Shown here: positions 9,205 to 20,071 of the stretch, piece by piece | Numbering within the stretch: position 1 is the first letter of the stretch | How the letters are laid out: every line of letters begins with the position of its first letter | Source of the DNA: PFJX01 sp040751755 | Lineage (GTDB): Bacteria > Pseudomonadota > Gammaproteobacteria > Burkholderiales > Thiobacillaceae | Reading direction: 5' to 3' | Assembly: GCA_040751755.1 (NCBI GenBank) | Contig: JBFMHC010000026.1 | Location: forward strand, 38,470 to 102,469 | DNA: 64,000 nt | Made by a program: the position numbers and the translations under genes | The notes under the pieces: generated by a model | Told to the model about the DNA's origin: nothing | Seen by the model: only the letters and a program-made list of their open reading frames with translations | The model's database searches: none

Positions 9205-10303
9205 CGCCGTCCGCCTCTGCCAGTTCCACGCCGAAGGCCACGCAGGGGTCGAGCGAGTGGGCCACCAGGCGCGCGCGCGACGCCAGCCCGTCGCCGGCAT
9301 CGAGGCCGCCGAGGGCCTGGGCAAGCGGGCCGTCGGGGTGGAAGTTCCACTCCGTCGGGGCGAGGATGCGGTAGTCCGCCACCTTGCCGTCGCGCAGCCT
9401 GGCGACATGGAACAGCAGGCCGCGCGAGGTCTCCACGCCGGCGATCCCCACCCGGTCCATATCACTACCTATAGACCACGCGCGGGCCGCGGGCGCCGGT
9501 TCCTCGCGCAGCCGCCGTGGCAGTTCGGCGAGTTCCACCAGGCGGGCCAGCATGCGCGCGCCCATGCCGCGGCCGCGCCGGGCCAGCCAGGCGACGAGCA
9601 GCGGGTGGTCGCGGCAGCGGGCGAGGGCGCCGGTCTCGGCGGGGGCGCCGTTCCAGTCCGGGCGGGCGCAGAAGGCCGGGGTCTGCAAGGCGCGCCAGGC
9701 CAGTGCCATGGCCTGTTCCGGGGAGATTTCCGCCAGATGCGGCAGCCAGACGCCGTGGCTGATGCCCATGTCCGTGCCCTTGTCCAGGCTGGCGAGCAGG
9801 CGGGCGGGGAGGCTGGCCCCCCGTGCGATCCAGTCCTCCAGTCCCGCTGCGTCGCGCGCCAGCCAGTCCGATGGCGATTCGCCCAGCAGGGCACCGCGCA
9901 GGCAGGCGTCCAGGTTGTCGGCTAGGCCTTCCGGGGTGGCTTGGCGCAGGGCCAGGAGGCCGGCCATGTCGGGGGGCTCGCCCCGCTCCCGTGGCCAGTC
10001 CAGGAGCAGGCGCCAGGCATGTTCGCGCGCCAGTTCGGCGAGCACGGGCCGGCCGTTCGCGCCTGCCTCGGCCGTGTCGGCCCGGTCCCGCGCCGCCGCG
10101 CAAGCGGCAACGGCGGCGGCGCGCTGGGCCTGGCCGCACAGGCTGAACAGGGTCCCGGCCAGATCCGCCGCCTCCGCCGGGGAGCGTCCGGCCATCAGCC
10201 TCTGCGCCAATTGCGGGCGCGAGGAGCGGATGTCGACCGACGCGACGCGGCCGCGACGTTGGAGCAGCCGCACGTCGATACGGCCTTCCAGCTCGATGCT
10301 CAT
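9197..10303 (-). CDS. hupK: HupK/HoxV-type hydrogenase assembly protein
   Basis: 368 residues distantly related to the [NiFe]-hydrogenase large subunit, as in HupK/HoxV. The N-terminus has SIELEGRIDVRLLQRRGRVASVDIRSSRP, given here only to show the large-subunit-like beta start. The C-terminus ends with VAHSLDPCVAFGVELAEADGDA, where DPCV matches the DPCxxC signature but the second cysteine is missing. Such proteins are proposed scaffolds for the Fe(CN)2CO unit in uptake hydrogenase (HupSL) maturation. It is first in the hyp operon and overlaps hypA by 8 bp. Its presence argues that the unseen hydrogenase is a group 1 or 2 uptake enzyme, which would recycle H2 made by nitrogenase. Confidence 0.8.
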   Translation of the reverse strand: MSIELEGRIDVRLLQRRGRVASVDIRSSRPQLAQRLMAGRSPAEAADLAGTLFSLCGQAQRAAAVAACAAARDRADTAEAGANGRPVLAELAREHAWRLLLDWPRERGEPPDMAGLLALRQATPEGLADNLDACLRGALLGESPSDWLARDAAGLEDWIARGASLPARLLASLDKGTDMGISHGVWLPHLAEISPEQAMALAWRALQTPAFCARPDWNGAPAETGALARCRDHPLLVAWLARRGRGMGARMLARLVELAELPRRLREEPAPAARAWSIGSDMDRVGIAGVETSRGLLFHVARLRDGKVADYRILAPTEWNFHPDGPLAQALGGLDAGDGLASRARLVAHSLDPCVAFGVELAEADGDA

Positions 10304-10548
10304 GGGTGCGTGCCCTGTCCGGGGAAGGGGGCTTCGAAGGTGGTCATGGGCGCATATTGGCCCGATTCGCGCCGCCTTGTCTCCCCTTCGTGCGGTGGGC
10401 CCTCATACGGGTACCGAGCGCCCCGGTCCGGGCTTCGAGGCAGCCGTGCTGGCGAAACACGATGTCACCGCGCGTCTCGGGGTGCTGCCTCATGCGGGAC
10501 GAAAATCGCTTTTGCCACAGAGAGTTGGAGCTTTTTGAAGTGCGCGGC

Positions 10549-10557
10549 TGGTAGAAT
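10549..10557 (+). promoter_or_regulatory. putative extended -10 promoter of typA
   Basis: TGGTAGAAT reads as an extended -10 element (TGn plus TAGAAT at 10552-10557), 30 bp before the typA ATG. No good -35 hexamer sits at 16-18 bp, as is usual for extended -10 promoters. The rest of the 283 bp gap 10304-10586 shows no gene and no sigma-54 or NifA motif that I could find on either strand. Confidence 0.4.
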
Positions 10558-10586
10558 CACGGGTTTTTCCGAACCTGGTATCCCCC

Positions 10587-12428
<1,842 letters not shown>

Positions 12429-12446
12429 GGGCCCGGCCCCGCGGAC

Positions 12447-12474
12447 AAAAAAACCCGCCTCGGCGGGTTTTTTT
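12447..12474 (+). terminator. rho-independent terminator after typA
   Basis: A perfect stem ACCCGCC/GGCGGGT with a 2-3 base loop is flanked by runs of A on the left and of T on the right. It can therefore stop transcription from typA (plus) and from the convergent gene that ends at 12504 (minus). Confidence 0.9.
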
Positions 12475-12503
12475 TCGTCCCGGTCGGCGGGCCGTGCGCT
12501 TGC

Positions 12504-13979
12504 CTATTCCACCGCCTTGGCGCGCGCCCGCACCAGCACGGTGTACTTGGACTGGCTGGTGCCGTTGGCCTGCATCCACACCTCGTCGGCGTTGCCCACC
12601 GGCAGGTAGGGACCCCATTCGACGCCGTTGGGCCAGAACTGGTCCTGGATCGAGAGCACCGACAGGCGCTGGTTGAAGGACTGGTGCGTCTGGATGTCGA
12701 GGAAGTTCATCGTCGCCTTGCCGGCCTCGCCGAAATCCACCGACTTCGGCGCCACGAACACGGTCTGGACGTAGCCGCACTGGTTCGAGAAGCGCACCGT
12801 GAACTGGGCGATCTGGTCGTGGAACGCGGTGGCGGGAATCAGCCCGGAGGCGCCGGCGCCGGCGGTCGCGACCGCGGCGACGATGTAGCCGTAGCCACCC
12901 ACCGAGCCGGCGACCGCGGCGATGCCCGTGAAGGCCGTGATCAGCCCGGTCTTGATGTCCTTCAGCTCCTCGTTGTCCTGTTCGGACAGATTGACCTCGA
13001 CGTCGACGATCTCGCCGTGCTTGAGGACCAGGTTCAGCAAGACCGGGTGGTCCACGAACTGCTCGTCCTGGTTGGTCCAGGGGACGATGTTGGGCGGCGA
13101 GTTCGACGGCCCGTGCTTCAGGGTCTTGCCGGACTTGGCCTCGTAGTAGTCGTCCGCACCCGGCAGCCGCGGCATGACCCCGCTGTAGGAGCCCGGCCCC
13201 AGGCGCGCGCGCGTGATGTACAGCTCGTCCCGGTCGCCGTCGCCCGAGGTCGAGGTGGTCTTCTGCACCGTCAGTTGCGGGATCTCCAGCGTCACGCGCC
13301 GTTCCTTGCCGACGCCGGAACCGCAGGCATAGGGATCGGCGGGCTGCGGCGTGACCTGCTGGCCCTTCGGCAGGTGGATGAGCTTGGTGCGCCGCGCCTC
13401 GATGGGCTTGCCGCCCGGCGTCGTCTTGCTGAAGACGCTGAGGAAGTATTCCTGCGCGGTGGCGTTGTTGTTGTGCGGCGGCAGGTAGTTGGCGAGGTTG
13501 ATCTTGAACAGCGCGATGTCGGCGCTGTCGTCCGGCAGGCTCGGGAAGCTGCCGGAGGCGAGCGTGACGCGGCCCTGGGCGTTGTTGGCCTTCTTGTACA
13601 GCTCCCACTTCGCCCACACGGGCTGCACCTCGACCAGCCGCCATCGCCCGCTGGCGTTGATGTTGGGCGTGTCGTAGAAGCTCAGCTCGCTCTGCCAGTT
13701 GACGAATTCCGCGCCGTAGAGATCGATCTCCACGCGCCCCCCTTTGAGCAGATGGTCGAGCACGCCCTTCGGCAGTTTCGATACCGGCCCCGCCTTGAGC
13801 CGGCTCGCCGGCGTATCCGGCGCGGCCGCGGCGGTCCCCGGCAGCAAGAGCAACGCTGCGCACGCCATGGCGGCCAAGCCGGTCCCGCGTACCCTGGAAA
13901 CGGGTGCCTGGCGGCTTTCAGTCAAGGCACGGTCTTCCTGCATGGCCATGGGTATGGCCGGCGAATCCTTCGCATTCAT
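12504..13979 (-). CDS. exported protein of unknown function
   Basis: I do not recognise the family. From ATG 13979 (GGGGGGA just upstream) the protein has 491 residues. A polar N-region of about 30 residues precedes a hydrophobic segment (GLAAMACAALLLLPGTAAAA, about 34-53) that looks like a signal peptide; starts at residues 11 or 13 would shorten it. The body is rich in beta-type sequence. It has one long hydrophobic stretch (about 355-400: FTGIAAVAGSVGGYGYIVAA and onward) and few cysteines. The adjacent PDC-sensor gene is on the same strand about 245 bp upstream, too far to claim an operon. It could be a secreted or phage-like surface protein; there is no evidence for either. Confidence 0.65.
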   Translation of the reverse strand: MNAKDSPAIPMAMQEDRALTESRQAPVSRVRGTGLAAMACAALLLLPGTAAAAPDTPASRLKAGPVSKLPKGVLDHLLKGGRVEIDLYGAEFVNWQSELSFYDTPNINASGRWRLVEVQPVWAKWELYKKANNAQGRVTLASGSFPSLPDDSADIALFKINLANYLPPHNNNATAQEYFLSVFSKTTPGGKPIEARRTKLIHLPKGQQVTPQPADPYACGSGVGKERRVTLEIPQLTVQKTTSTSGDGDRDELYITRARLGPGSYSGVMPRLPGADDYYEAKSGKTLKHGPSNSPPNIVPWTNQDEQFVDHPVLLNLVLKHGEIVDVEVNLSEQDNEELKDIKTGLITAFTGIAAVAGSVGGYGYIVAAVATAGAGASGLIPATAFHDQIAQFTVRFSNQCGYVQTVFVAPKSVDFGEAGKATMNFLDIQTHQSFNQRLSVLSIQDQFWPNGVEWGPYLPVGNADEVWMQANGTSQSKYTVLVRARAKAVE

Positions 13980-14223
13980 GAGATTTCCCCCCTCGTCCTG
14001 GCGCACGTGCCCGCACCGCCCGGTGCCGACGCCCGTGTCCCCCGGACATCGAGCGTTTTTCCCCTCCCGGTGGCCGCGGCGTGCATCGCACCTGCCTGGA
14101 CGGCCGACGGGGGAAGGGCGTCGGTCACCCGGGCAGCAAGCCGCGTTGAATCGGCCTTGTGGTTGTTGATCCGATCAGGAAGCTATAGCACAGCCGATGC
14201 GGCGCTTACAGCGCGGTGCCGCG

Positions 14224-15168
14224 TCAGACCGTGCCGAACCAGAACCCCGTGTTCTTGTCGAGGAACTCGTCCCAGCGCATGTAGTGGCTGCCGTCGCAGG
14301 AGAAGGTGAGGCTGACCATGCCGTTGAACAGGTTGATCGAGGCCTGGCGCAGATAGATGTTCTCGTCCGCCATGCGCAGCGCCTTCAGGGTGTCGAGGAT
14401 GCGCAGCACATCCTGCTGCGGGACCAGCGCGTCCTTGGGGTAGGGAAGGGCGGGATAGACCAGGCAGATGTCCGGGTCGCTCAGCGCATCCTGGTCGAGG
14501 ATGCGGTAGCGGTAGGGGTCGTCCAGGGTCCAGATGGTGGCGCGGCTGCTGGAGAAGTGGATGACGCACTGGAACACGCCGCGGTCCATCATCAGCTCCT
14601 CCAGGATCGACATGGACTTGTCCAGGCTGCGGTCGAGCGAGCTCTCGATGCGGCACTGCTGCATGACGTTGCCGCGGATCGAAGGGTCGCCCTTGATCTG
14701 CAGCCAGCGACTCGGCTCCTCGTAGCGCGTGGTGGTGACGGGCAGGTTGCGCAGCGCGAAGTCCGCGCCCAGGTAGCCCACCACCTCGCCACCGCGGCGC
14801 ACCACCTGCAGCGCCGTCAGGGATGGGCGCTTGTTGATCAGGCTGATGTAGGCGTCGGAGAGCAGGAAGCCCCAGGCCGGCACCGCCTCGTTCATGTACG
14901 GGCGCGAGGAGCGGTCGCGCGCGAAGTGGCCGGGCACCAGGCCGGACTCGTCGACGTTGTCGCAGATCTGGATGCCGTCGGTACCCACGCAGTACAGGTA
15001 TTTGCAATAGGGCACGCCGCTGAACTCGGCCAGCAGCAAGGCGTTGAGCAGCTCCCGGTCGCCCCAGATGGGGCCGCAGCGCTCCGCCAGCTTGGCCAGG
15101 GGGTCGTGGATCACGCGCGCGAGCTGTTCGCGCTGCAGGTAGATGCTGTCTTTCCAGGGAGCTTGCAT
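14224..15168 (-). CDS. stand-alone PDC/Cache-type sensor domain protein
   Basis: 314 residues with the hallmarks of a PDC (double Cache) ligand-binding domain: YCKYLYCVGTDGIQICDNV, GHFARDRSSRPYMNEAV, FLLSDAYISLINKRPSLTAL and VVGYLGADFALRNLPV. Unlike typical Cache proteins it has no obvious signal peptide, membrane segment, HAMP, kinase or GGDEF part. It may therefore act as a soluble cytoplasmic sensor or as the input of a separate partner. The C-terminal 100 residues (DALVPQQDVLRILDTLKALR and SLTFSCDGSHYMRWDEFLD) are unassigned. It is divergent from the DUF2934 gene with a 205 bp gap. Confidence 0.7.
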   Translation of the reverse strand: MQAPWKDSIYLQREQLARVIHDPLAKLAERCGPIWGDRELLNALLLAEFSGVPYCKYLYCVGTDGIQICDNVDESGLVPGHFARDRSSRPYMNEAVPAWGFLLSDAYISLINKRPSLTALQVVRRGGEVVGYLGADFALRNLPVTTTRYEEPSRWLQIKGDPSIRGNVMQQCRIESSLDRSLDKSMSILEELMMDRGVFQCVIHFSSSRATIWTLDDPYRYRILDQDALSDPDICLVYPALPYPKDALVPQQDVLRILDTLKALRMADENIYLRQASINLFNGMVSLTFSCDGSHYMRWDEFLDKNTGFWFGTV

Positions 15169-15373
15169 GAATGCGATACGGTGCTAGAGAACATTGGGTA
15201 GCTTACTGCCAAGCGCCGTGTTCTTGTGCGAGCGCATCGCGAAACGCCCTGCCTCGGCGTCCGCGACGGGGGATGAAATGGCAACACAGATGTAAAGCTT
15301 GCGCGCGCGGTTTTCCGCTATCCTCGCCACGTCAGCAGTCGGTTCCATCAATCTTTTCCCTGGGAGGGATGTC

Positions 15374-15811
15374 ATGAGCGAAGAGAAGGCCAGCGCGCCG
15401 AAGCGCACCACCAAGAAGGCGGTTGCCGAGACCGCCACCGCCAAGCCGAAGAAGACCGCGGCAGCCCCCAAGGCGAAGAGCGCCACCACTGCGGCGCCGG
15501 CCCCGTCCAAGGCCGCGAGCAAGCCGGCGGCGACGAAGCGTGCTGTGAAGCCGGCGGCCGCCACGGCCGAGGCCGCCAAGCCGAAGAAGGCGCCTGCCGC
15601 GAGCAAGCCGGCGGGCGAGACCAAGAAGCGCGCACCGGCCGCCAGGAAGCTGGTCGACAGGCCGGCCGCGCCCTCGACCGAGGAGCGCCAGCGTTGGATC
15701 GCCACCGCCGCCTACCACCTCGCCGAGAAGCGTGGCTTCGCACCGGGTTACGAGATGCACGACTGGCTGCAGGCGGAGGCGGAGATCGATGCCCTGATCG
15801 GCAAGGCCTGA
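15374..15811 (+). CDS. DUF2934 protein with histone-H1-like Lys/Ala/Pro tail
   Basis: 145 residues. The first 95 are a low-complexity basic tract of Lys, Ala, Pro and Thr (repeats like AKPKKTAAAPKAKS), as in histone-H1-like bacterial DNA-binding proteins. The last 40 form a DUF2934 motif (IATAAYHLAEKRGFAPGYEM, then DWLQAEAEID). The ATG at 15374 follows GGGAGGGA at good spacing; the open frame extends 25 codons upstream without support. DNA or polyanion binding is inferred from charge. A terminator follows directly. Confidence 0.8.
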   Translation: MSEEKASAPKRTTKKAVAETATAKPKKTAAAPKAKSATTAAPAPSKAASKPAATKRAVKPAAATAEAAKPKKAPAASKPAGETKKRAPAARKLVDRPAAPSTEERQRWIATAAYHLAEKRGFAPGYEMHDWLQAEAEIDALIGKA

Positions 15812-15828
15812 TCGCCCCGCTCACCAGA

Positions 15829-15864
15829 AAAGCCGCCACTCCGGCACGTCCGGGTGGCGGCTTT
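15829..15864 (+). terminator. rho-independent terminator after the DUF2934 gene
   Basis: The stem AAAGCCGCCAC/GTGGCGGCTTT has an inner CCGG/CCGG pairing. It lies 17 bp after the stop codon and ends in a short T run. The flanking A run could also let it serve the opposite strand. Confidence 0.75.
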
Positions 15865-15959
15865 GCATTGTGGGGATGGCATGGGGAGAGCCCGTCCTGG
15901 CGCCGCCGCGATCAGGTGCCGTGCCGGCAGGAGTCCATCTGGGCACGCGCGGGCGTGCG

Positions 15960-17072
15960 TCAGCGAGTCCGTCCCGACGTGCTCGTCAGCCCGAGTGCGG
16001 CCAACATCTTCCGGGTGCCTTCCACGTGGAGATCCTTCAGTCTGAGTGCGTGCCGTTCCAGGAGATGCCATGAGAGAACGGCGAGCGCGAAGGTGGCGAG
16101 GGTCGAGATGGCGATCAGCGACGGGACGGAAATGCCGGGTAGCAGGGCCGCGATCGATTGCTGCACCGGGAAGGCGTAGATGTACAGGCCGTAGGAGTAG
16201 TCGCCGAGTCTGTTGTATCCCCGGATGAACCCGGAAGGGACGTAGGCGACAAAAAACAGGAGGTACGGGACCGTCGCCAGATAGACGAGAAAGAACATCT
16301 GTTCGTCCGCCAGGGACGCGGCCAGGCCGGCCAGGGCGATGGAGAATAGCGGCGTCGACAGCGAGATCCTTTCCTTGAGGATGTAGTAGCTCGCCCCTGT
16401 GAAAAACATGAAGGCCAGCCTCAGCAGCTTGCTGCCTTCCCCCGCGGCGCCGATATGTTCCTGTGCGAGCAGGATGCCGGCCAGGAGCGTCCCCGCGACG
16501 ATGGCGATCTTGAAGAGCTGCGCCCGCGCATGAGGCACGGCGCGCAGGACCAGCCACATCAGAGCCAGGATGGCGTACATCCTCAATTCATACGGCATCG
16601 TCCATAGCGAACCATTGACCGTGTGTGCGTATGGATTGGATTCGAAAACACCGGGAAGCCTGAATTCCACGCCACCGATCAGGGTCAGGCATTTCAGAAA
16701 GTACCGATGCGTCTGCGGATCGGAGAGATATGTCGGCCAGGCGACGGACGTGAAAAACGCTCCCAGCCCGAGAACGGTGAGCAAGAGCATCACGAAAAGG
16801 GCGGGGAAGATGCGCAGCACCCTGGCCCAGATGAACTCGATCGTGCTCTTACGCGTCAGCAGGCTCGCCGTGACGAGGAAGCCGCTGGTCAGGAAGAACA
16901 CGTCGACGGCGATCGTGCCCATGGTCATGCCGAGTGCGTCCCTGAAGGGTTCCACTCCAGCCGTGCCAACTGCCAATGCAAACCCATGGGTCACCAGTAC
17001 CGCATACGCGGCGACGATCCGGATCAGGTTGAAATTGTTGTTCCGGCCTTGGGTATAACTGGACAGCTTCAT
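15960..17072 (-). CDS. acyltransferase 3 family membrane protein (OafA/YrhL-like)
   Basis: 370 residues with about ten membrane segments. The acyltransferase-3 signature is present: NNNFNLIRIVAAYAVLVTHG at the N-terminus with the catalytic His, then MTMGTIAVDVFFLTSGFLVT and NGSLWTMPYELRMY. The family O-acylates surface sugars (O-antigen, peptidoglycan, exopolysaccharide). No glycan gene is adjacent, so the acceptor is unknown. The local base composition is less GC-rich than in neighbouring genes, which may mean recent acquisition. Confidence 0.88.
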   Translation of the reverse strand: MKLSSYTQGRNNNFNLIRIVAAYAVLVTHGFALAVGTAGVEPFRDALGMTMGTIAVDVFFLTSGFLVTASLLTRKSTIEFIWARVLRIFPALFVMLLLTVLGLGAFFTSVAWPTYLSDPQTHRYFLKCLTLIGGVEFRLPGVFESNPYAHTVNGSLWTMPYELRMYAILALMWLVLRAVPHARAQLFKIAIVAGTLLAGILLAQEHIGAAGEGSKLLRLAFMFFTGASYYILKERISLSTPLFSIALAGLAASLADEQMFFLVYLATVPYLLFFVAYVPSGFIRGYNRLGDYSYGLYIYAFPVQQSIAALLPGISVPSLIAISTLATFALAVLSWHLLERHALRLKDLHVEGTRKMLAALGLTSTSGRTR

Positions 17073-17356
17073 GAGGCGTTATCCCGTATCTGGCAGCACA
17101 ATGTGTGCGGCTGCAGGTATGTATCAGGTTTCGCGCCGAGTATTGGGTAGCGGCGGTAATCCGGCAACTCCCGGTTTGACGAAGGCACGGGGATGCCGTG
17201 CGTGGCGTGGAATGGCGGCGCAAGCGGCATTGCAGCCATCGCGCCTGGCCGGCGTCGCCATCCATGGTGACTGAGGCTGTCCGACGGGCCGCTATAAAGA
17301 AATCGTGAGCCGGTGCAGCCGGTTTCGCACCTTCCCGACTTTCCTGCAGCGCCACG

Positions 17357-19885
17357 ATGCCTTCTTCCAACATGTCCCGAGCAGATGCCAGGGCCCGCCT
17401 TCCCGGCGGCCTGAGCAGTGCCGAGGCGGCGGCGCGCCTGCTGGCCGAGGGGCCGAACGAGCTGGGCACGGAAGAGCGGCGCACGCTGCCGAGGATCGCC
17501 GTCGAGGTGGCGCGCGAGCCGATGTTCCTGCTGCTTCTGGGCGCCGGGGGCATCTACCTGGCGATGGGCGACGCGCACGAGGCGCTGGTGCTGCTTGGCT
17601 TCGTGCTCATCATCATGGCCGTCACCGTCCTCCAGGAGCGGCGCACCGAGCATGCCCTGGAGGCCTTGCGCGACCTCTCCAGTCCGCGTGCGCTGGTGGT
17701 GCGGGATGGCGCGGCGCAACGCATCGCCGGGCGCGAGGTGGTGCGCGGCGATGTCGTGATCCTCGCCGAGGGTGACCGGGTGCCGGCGGACGGCGAGGTG
17801 CTGCAGGCGCATGAGCTGGCGCTGGACGAGTCGATGCTCAGCGGCGAGTCGGTGCCGGTGGCCAAGTTCGCCGACGGCGGCCAGGCGTTCGCCGGCACCC
17901 TGGTGGTGCGCGGCCAGGGCGTGATGCGGGTGACGGCGGTGGGGCGCCGCACCCAGCTCGGGCGCATCGGCGGGGTGTTGCGGGACATCGCCCTCGCGGC
18001 CTCGCCGCTGCGCGACGAGATCGGCCGCCTGACGCGGCGCCTGGCGCTGTTCGGCATTGCCTTGTGCCTGACGCTCGCGGCCGTCTATTGGGGGGTGCGC
18101 GGCGACTGGCTGCACGGCCTGCTCGCCGGCATCACCCTGGCGATGAGCATCCTGCCGCAGGAGTTCGCGGTCATCATGATCGTGTTCTTCGCCCTCGGCG
18201 CGCGCCGCATCGCCCGCCAGCGCGTGCTGACGCGCCGCCTCAACGTCATCGAGACCCTGGGCGAGGCCACCGCGCTGTGCGTGGACAAGACCGGCACCCT
18301 GACGCACAACCGCATGACCCTGGCGGCCCTCTCCGTGGACGGCGCGGTGCTGGAGACCGCCGGCATCGCGGGCGGCGAGCTGCCCGAGCCCTACCACGAG
18401 CTGCTCGAGTATGCCGTCCTGGCGAGCGAGATCGCGCCGCACGACCCGATGGAGCGGGCCTTCCATCGATTCGCCCACGCATATCTGGCGAATACCGAGC
18501 ACCTGCATCCGGAGTGGTCGCTGGCGCGCGAGTACGAGCTGTCACCGCAGCTGCTGGCCATGACGCACCTGTGGCGAAACGATTCCGGGCTGCATGACAT
18601 CGTCGCCGCCAAGGGCGCGCCGGAGGCGATCGCCGACCTCTGCCACCTGCCGCCCGAGGCCACGGCGCGCGCGATGGCCGAGGCGGAACGCCTGGCCGAG
18701 CGGGGCATGCGCGTGCTCGGCGTGGCGAAGGCCAGGCACCGCGTCGGCGAGGCCTGGCCGGACATCCAGCACGCCTTCGAGTTCGAGTTCGTCGGCCTGC
18801 TCGGCCTCGTCGACCCCCTGCGCGCGGAGGTGCCGGCGGCGGTGGCGGAGTGCCGCGCCGCGGGCATCCGCGTGCTCATGATCACCGGCGACCACCCGCG
18901 CACCGCGCGTGCCATCGCCGCCGCCGCCGGCCTCGACCCCGGCGGCCTGCTCACCGGCGCCGAACTGGCGCGCATGGACGCCGCGGAGCTGGCGCGGCGC
19001 ATCGCCGGAGTGAGCGTGTTCGCGCGCGTCACGCCGGAGCAGAAGCTGGCGATCGTCGAGGCGCTCAAGGCCGGCGGCGAGGTGGTGGCGATGACCGGCG
19101 ACGGCGTCAACGACGCGCCGGCCCTCAAGGCCGCGCACATCGGCATCGCCATGGGCCGGCGCGGCACCGACGTGGCGCGCGAGGCCGCCTCGATGGTGCT
19201 GCTGGAGGACGACTTCGGCGCCATCGTCGCCGCCATCCGCCAGGGCCGGCGCATCTTCGCCAACCTGCGCCAGGCCATGGTCTACACCCTGGCGGTACAC
19301 ATCCCCATCATCGGCCTCTCGGTCCTGCCGCTGCTGTTCGGCCTGCCGCTGATCCTGGCGCCCATCCACATCGCCTTCCTGGAGCTGGTGATCGACCCCA
19401 GCTGTTCCATCGTCTTCGAGGCGGAACCGGGTGACGGGCGGCTGATGCGGCAGCCGCCGCGCGACTCGACGGAGTCCCTGGTCTCCGCGCGGCACGTCGC
19501 CCTCAGCCTCCTGCTGGGGGGGCTGGCGACCCTGGCGGTGGGGCTGTTCCACCTCTGGAACCTGGGGCAGGGCGTGGACCAGGCGCAGGCGCGCACCCTG
19601 GTGTTCGTCGCGCTGGTCGCCGCCAACGCCGCCCTGATCCTGCCCACGCGCTCGCCGCGCCCGGGCTGGGGGAGCATGTTCGCGCGGCCGTCGCCGGTGG
19701 CGGCCTGGGTGCTGGGCGGCACCCTGCTGGGGCTGCTCCTGATCACGGCCCTGCCGGCGCTGGCGCGGCTGTTCGCCTTCGCGCCCCTGGGCGCCGGGCA
19801 GTGGCTGGCCGCCTTCGCGCTGGGAGCGGCGCTGCTGCTGCCGTTCGAGGTGGCGAAGCGGCTGCTGCGGCCCCCCAACCCATAG
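17357..19885 (+). CDS. P-type cation-translocating ATPase, ion unknown
   Basis: 842 residues with the full P-type layout: N-terminal cation-ATPase segment (GLSSAEAAARLLAEGPNELG), actuator loop (LDESMLSGESVPV), phosphorylation site DKTGTLTHN with Asp310, hinge MTGDGVNDAPALKAAHIGIAMG, and a C-terminal six-segment membrane part. In the fourth membrane helix the usual PEGLP of Ca2+ pumps is replaced by PQEFA, so the transported ion should not be assumed to be calcium. No heavy-metal-binding CxxC domain precedes it. nifV follows 186 bp downstream but has its own promoter. Confidence 0.9.
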   Translation: MPSSNMSRADARARLPGGLSSAEAAARLLAEGPNELGTEERRTLPRIAVEVAREPMFLLLLGAGGIYLAMGDAHEALVLLGFVLIIMAVTVLQERRTEHALEALRDLSSPRALVVRDGAAQRIAGREVVRGDVVILAEGDRVPADGEVLQAHELALDESMLSGESVPVAKFADGGQAFAGTLVVRGQGVMRVTAVGRRTQLGRIGGVLRDIALAASPLRDEIGRLTRRLALFGIALCLTLAAVYWGVRGDWLHGLLAGITLAMSILPQEFAVIMIVFFALGARRIARQRVLTRRLNVIETLGEATALCVDKTGTLTHNRMTLAALSVDGAVLETAGIAGGELPEPYHELLEYAVLASEIAPHDPMERAFHRFAHAYLANTEHLHPEWSLAREYELSPQLLAMTHLWRNDSGLHDIVAAKGAPEAIADLCHLPPEATARAMAEAERLAERGMRVLGVAKARHRVGEAWPDIQHAFEFEFVGLLGLVDPLRAEVPAAVAECRAAGIRVLMITGDHPRTARAIAAAAGLDPGGLLTGAELARMDAAELARRIAGVSVFARVTPEQKLAIVEALKAGGEVVAMTGDGVNDAPALKAAHIGIAMGRRGTDVAREAASMVLLEDDFGAIVAAIRQGRRIFANLRQAMVYTLAVHIPIIGLSVLPLLFGLPLILAPIHIAFLELVIDPSCSIVFEAEPGDGRLMRQPPRDSTESLVSARHVALSLLLGGLATLAVGLFHLWNLGQGVDQAQARTLVFVALVAANAALILPTRSPRPGWGSMFARPSPVAAWVLGGTLLGLLLITALPALARLFAFAPLGAGQWLAAFALGAALLLPFEVAKRLLRPPNP

Positions 19886-19911
19886 GCGCCGCTCGCGGCT
19901 GCCGGGGCGCC

Positions 19912-19927
19912 TGTCGCAAACCCAACA
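19912..19927 (+). promoter_or_regulatory. NifA upstream activator site for nifV
   Basis: TGTCGCAAACCCAACA is an exact TGT-N10-ACA site. Its centre lies about 104 bp before the -24 GG of the nifV promoter, the normal enhancer distance. Confidence 0.85.
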
Positions 19928-20021
19928 AAGCGCGGTCCGCGTCTCTTTCTGGACAGGCAAACAGGATGGTTTTGTCCGGTTGAGGCCAGAAAAATCAAGC
20001 GGTTGCGTCGTGCGGCCGGCG

Positions 20022-20037
20022 TGGCATGGCGATTGCA
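20022..20037 (+). promoter_or_regulatory. sigma-54 promoter of the nifV operon
   Basis: TGGCATGGCGATTGCA matches TGGCAY-N5-TTGCA exactly, with GG and GC separated by 10 bp. The predicted transcript start is near 20048, about 24 bp before the nifV ATG. With the NifA site upstream, control by NifA and RpoN is expected. Confidence 0.92.
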
Positions 20038-20071
20038 GAGTCAGGGCATATCCTGCCCAACCGGATGCCAA

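Noticed and set aside
10306..10554. Small plus-strand frame in the gap before typA
   Set aside because: No ribosome site, no family similarity and it runs into the likely typA promoter; treated as non-coding.
10304..10586. NifA or sigma-54 control of the hyp operon
   Set aside because: I searched this gap for TGT-N10-ACA and for GG-N10-GC with TGGCA/TTGCA context on the minus strand and found none.
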